From the NCBI GenBank assembly GCA_026645635.1, contig JAPKMV010000065.1:1-10631 (forward strand): 10,631 nt of DNA, read 5' to 3'. The notes beneath the pieces were generated by a model that saw nothing but the letters and a program-made list of their open reading frames with translations, did no database searches and was not told where the DNA came from. The DNA comes from Caldilineaceae bacterium (GTDB lineage Bacteria > Chloroflexota > Anaerolineae > Caldilineales > Caldilineaceae). Shown in pieces: positions 8,544 through 10,631 of this stretch; position 1 is the first letter of the stretch, and the number at the start of each line of letters is the position of its first letter. A program made the translations under genes and the position numbers.

Positions 8544-9137
8544 CTAAGCAATGCGGCGTTTATGGCCCTTAGTGGCCTTCCCCAGCTTCTGCATTTGGGT
8601 CATGATCTCCTCCCAGGCAACTTGCCTGGGAGGAGATTCTTTTCCGACGTATGTTCGCCTTGCAGTTCTATCGGCGCCTGAGCCTTTCACATTCGCAAAC
8701 CGAATAAAACTGGCGCCAAAGGTGTATCCATTCTGATGCAGCAAGTGCAGCAACAAATTCTTGATCGTGGCCTCTGCCTCCGCCCCCGCGTAGTCCCGAT
8801 CGATGAACAAGGTATCGATCTGCGGCAGGTGTGCCTCAACGGCCAGGAAGATCAGGATTGCCAGCAAGCGGTAGCGTACAGTCTGCCTTCCATGACGTTC
8901 CCTGAGCAGATCTCTGGCGCGTTGCTTGATCTCTTTTGGAACCCACAGCGCGCTGCTTGCTCCGTTGGAAATTGCGACTGCTGTATCTTTTGTCCACTGT
9001 TCCAGCTTGGCGCTCAGATCGACGTACGCTATAAAGCGACCGCTGTAACCTGAGCGCTTCTCACCGATATACACCTGATCGTCGATGAGTGACGGCTGGT
9101 CGCTGTACTCAACTTTGTTCTCTTGATCCTCAGGCAT
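8544..9137 (-). CDS. Unrecognised 197-residue protein in lower-GC DNA
   Basis: I do not recognise this gene. It starts at an ATG (9137) with only a weak upstream site (GGTG) and ends in a basic tail (KATKGHKRR). The predicted order is a strand with an acidic end (RFIAYVDLSAKLEQW, D40), two further strands (AVAISN, SALWVP), a long helix region (68-101), a strand ending in FIDRDYAG (111-118), a helix (121-135) and a strand plus loop FIRFANVKGSGADRTA (144-159). That strand-helix order, with Asp at positions 40, 113/115 and 156, resembles an RNase H-like fold. This is inference from secondary-structure reading, not a recognised family. Hand-counted GC of sampled 60-base lines is about 50-52%, against 75% for a line in the neighbouring transporter gene. 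It sits between permease and ATPase genes of one importer, as an insertion would. It could instead be a decaying gene. Confidence 0.65.
   Translation of the reverse strand: MPEDQENKVEYSDQPSLIDDQVYIGEKRSGYSGRFIAYVDLSAKLEQWTKDTAVAISNGASSALWVPKEIKQRARDLLRERHGRQTVRYRLLAILIFLAVEAHLPQIDTLFIDRDYAGAEAEATIKNLLLHLLHQNGYTFGASFIRFANVKGSGADRTARRTYVGKESPPRQVAWEEIMTQMQKLGKATKGHKRRIA
8605..8637. repeat. 16-bp perfect inverted repeat inside the lower-GC gene
   Basis: ATCTCCTCCCAGGCAA (8605-8620) and its exact reverse complement (8622-8637) are separated by a single base. It would form a stem of about 15 pairs with a very short loop. It lies in the last third of the 8544-9137 gene and encodes its S-P-P-R-Q-V-A-W-E-E segment. 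On the plus strand it is followed by TTCTTTT, so it looks like an intrinsic terminator read rightward, though no plus-strand gene ends here. It may be a small palindromic element or an attenuating mRNA hairpin. Confidence 0.7.
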
Positions 9138-9187
9138 TGCGCACCAGGCTGGGCGTAGAGACTGTCAGGTGCAGGTGATCTACGAAC

Positions 9188-10270
9188 CTATTCTGATCCA
9201 CCCTCCGTCTCGTACACCTTGCCTTCCGCCGCCGGCGCCCGCACCCGGCCTACAAAGCCGGAGACGGCAACAATCGTCACGATGTAGGGGATCATGCTCA
9301 CGAACTGGCGTGGAACGGCAGTGACGCCGGCCAGCAGCAGCTCGTTCTGCAGGGCCTGGGTGTAGCCGAAGAGCACCGCGGCGCCGGCTGCGCCGAAGGG
9401 CATCCAGTTGCCGAAGATCATCGCTGCCAGCGCAATGAAGCCGCGTCCGGCCGTCATCCCCTCCTGAAACTGGCCCACCGCTTCCAGCACCAAGAAGCCA
9501 CCGGCCAGCCCGGCCAGACTCCCACCGATCATCGTGTTGAAATAGCGGTAGCGGTTGACGTTGATGCCCACCGTGTCGGCCGCACGGGGATGCTCGCCGC
9601 AGGCGCGCGAACGCAATCCCCAGCGCGTGTAGAAGAGGCCGTAATGGACGACCACAACGAGAATGAGCGCCGCATAGGTGATCGGCGGGTTCTGAAAGAT
9701 CACTTCGCCGACCACTGGAATCTGCGCCAGCCCCGGAATTGCAACAGCCGAAAACTTGCCTTCGGCCACCGCGTTGCGGTCGAAGAGATAGGCAGTCACG
9801 CCTGCGGCCAGAATGATCAACACCGTGCCGGAGATGATCTGGTCCATCTTGTAGCGGATCGACATCACGCCGTGGAGCAGGCCCATCAGCGCGCCCACCG
9901 CCAGCGCGATGACGACGCCAAAGAGGAGGCTGCCCATCAACGGCCAGTGGTTGGTGGACACCTTGGCGACGAAGGCAGCGAAGGCGCCGGCCAGCATCAT
10001 GCCTTCGATGCCGATGTTGACGATGCCCGTGCGTTCGCAGAGGATGCCGCAGAGCGCACCCAGGATCAATGGCACACTGGCGCGCAGCGTGAAGTTCAGG
10101 GCGCTCACGCTAAAGAAGACGCGCAGCCAGGTGTTGTCTCCGAATGCGTCCACGGTGTTGACCAGGATCACCATCGTCAGAAAGAGGATACCTGCCACGG
10201 CCAGCACGATCGTGCCGGTGCGGAAACGGCGTTTGGCCTTTGGCATGGCGACAGTTGCGGCGGCAGACAT
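9188..10270 (-). CDS. ABC importer permease, second subunit (BPD_transp_2 family)
   Basis: This 360-residue inner-membrane permease of the RbsC/BPD_transp_2 type forms half of the transport channel for a nucleoside- or sugar-like solute. After a short basic N-terminus (KAKRRFR) it has a first membrane helix (about 18-38) and then the family hallmark ERTGIVNIGIEGMML. Several more hydrophobic segments follow. The cytoplasmic coupling loop is GLRSRACGEHPRAADTVGINV, which contacts the ATPase. The tail AEGKVYETEGGSE is hydrophilic. The ATG at 10270 has GGGGGA 8 bases upstream. The upstream permease stops only 3 bases before it, so translation is probably coupled. The similar YufQ/NupQ proteins pair with a second permease and a two-domain ATPase, as here. 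The substrate is not fixed by the sequence. Confidence 0.9.
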   Translation of the reverse strand: MSAAATVAMPKAKRRFRTGTIVLAVAGILFLTMVILVNTVDAFGDNTWLRVFFSVSALNFTLRASVPLILGALCGILCERTGIVNIGIEGMMLAGAFAAFVAKVSTNHWPLMGSLLFGVVIALAVGALMGLLHGVMSIRYKMDQIISGTVLIILAAGVTAYLFDRNAVAEGKFSAVAIPGLAQIPVVGEVIFQNPPITYAALILVVVVHYGLFYTRWGLRSRACGEHPRAADTVGINVNRYRYFNTMIGGSLAGLAGGFLVLEAVGQFQEGMTAGRGFIALAAMIFGNWMPFGAAGAAVLFGYTQALQNELLLAGVTAVPRQFVSMIPYIVTIVAVSGFVGRVRAPAAEGKVYETEGGSE

Positions 10271-10273
10271 AGG

Positions 10274-10631
10274 CTATTTCCCCCATCCGCTGCTAAAGAC
10301 AGTGGCGTCGACTTCCCCTGCCGGTTTTCGGATCCGATAGATCTGGCGAATGATCAACGGTGCGGCCACAAAAGCGAGCACCAGCGCCTGGATGATCTGG
10401 ATGATGTCGGGCGAGACACGCGCATCGAACTGCATCTGCGAGGCGCCGGCGTCCATCGCCGCCAGCAGAAAGGCCGAGAGCACGACCCCGATCGGGTTCG
10501 TCTGCCCCAACAATGCCACGGTGATGCCGTCGAAACCCACGGCGCCGGTGAATTCGGGGGCAAATTTGTGGTTGAGGCCAAGCGTTTCGACTGCACCCGC
10601 CAATCCAGCCAACCCACCGGCGATCATCATC
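10274..10631 (-). CDS. ABC importer permease, first subunit (C-terminal part, cut by window edge)
   Basis: Only about the last 118 residues are present; the frame is open to the right edge, so the Met at 10630 is internal. The fragment has the end typical of BPD_transp_2 permeases: MMIAGGLAGLAGAVETLG, then FAPEFTGAVGFDGITVALLG, a helix GVVLSAFLLAAMDAGA, the loop MQFDARVSPDI and a last helix IIQALVLAFVAAPLIIRQIY. The 'GFDGITVALLG' segment matches YufP/NupP-like first permeases of nucleoside importers. It is translated just ahead of the second permease (3-base gap) and would form the heteromeric channel with it. Confidence 0.88.
   Translation of the reverse strand, partial: MMIAGGLAGLAGAVETLGLNHKFAPEFTGAVGFDGITVALLGQTNPIGVVLSAFLLAAMDAGASQMQFDARVSPDIIQIIQALVLAFVAAPLIIRQIYRIRKPAGEVDATVFSSGWGK

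Noticed and set aside
8736..9053. Plus-strand frame of 105 codons opposite the lower-GC gene
   Set aside because: It has no ribosome site and its Cys/Gln-rich composition lacks structure; the minus-strand frame is longer and has a regular strand-helix pattern.

Overview
The window comes from a GC-rich bacterial chromosome. A Chloroflexota (Anaerolineae or Caldilinea-like) source is my best inference. It rests on a membrane-anchored Asp-box protein with a long Thr-Pro stalk, a MurE-type ligase with a 'GSAGLRD' and 'EDPR' C-terminal signature, GTG/TTG starts and high coding GC. No rRNA or other taxonomic marker is present, so this is not proven. I saw no tRNA, rRNA, CRISPR array, insertion sequence or origin, and no gene-free stretch longer than about 165 bases.

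Plus-strand half (1-5125). The first gene is cut by the left edge. It encodes a sialidase-like (Asp-box) beta-propeller, a Thr/Pro-rich stalk and one C-terminal membrane anchor. Nineteen bases later comes a complete MurE-like Mur ligase (1702-3318), probably co-transcribed. A recognisable promoter (about 3356-3384) and a strong ribosome binding site then precede a lipoprotein (3482-5125). Its exported part is four diverged copies of a repeat of about 95-115 residues that I cannot assign to a known family. A perfect 32-bp palindrome (5141-5172) sits between this gene and the convergent minus-strand genes and probably ends transcription from one or both sides.

Minus-strand half (10631 down to 5207). 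In transcription order there are the C-terminal end of a first ABC permease (cut by the right edge), a second ABC permease 3 bases later, an unrecognised 197-residue protein in lower-GC DNA, a double-domain ABC ATPase, and a DASS/SLC13-type anion transporter. The permeases and ATPase match the nucleoside/BMP-type (RbsC/BPD_transp_2-like) importers. The substrate-binding lipoprotein is not in the window and may lie beyond the right edge. The ATPase lies downstream of the permeases, split from them by the lower-GC gene. It appears to have its own promoter and to start at a TTG codon.

Most worth a second look are the four-repeat lipoprotein, the lower-GC orphan gene inside the ABC locus (predicted RNase H-like strand order, and a 16-bp perfect inverted repeat inside its coding sequence), the non-canonical MurE motifs, and the atypical DASS motifs with a long basic N-terminus. 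I see no strong evidence of a wholly new multi-gene system.
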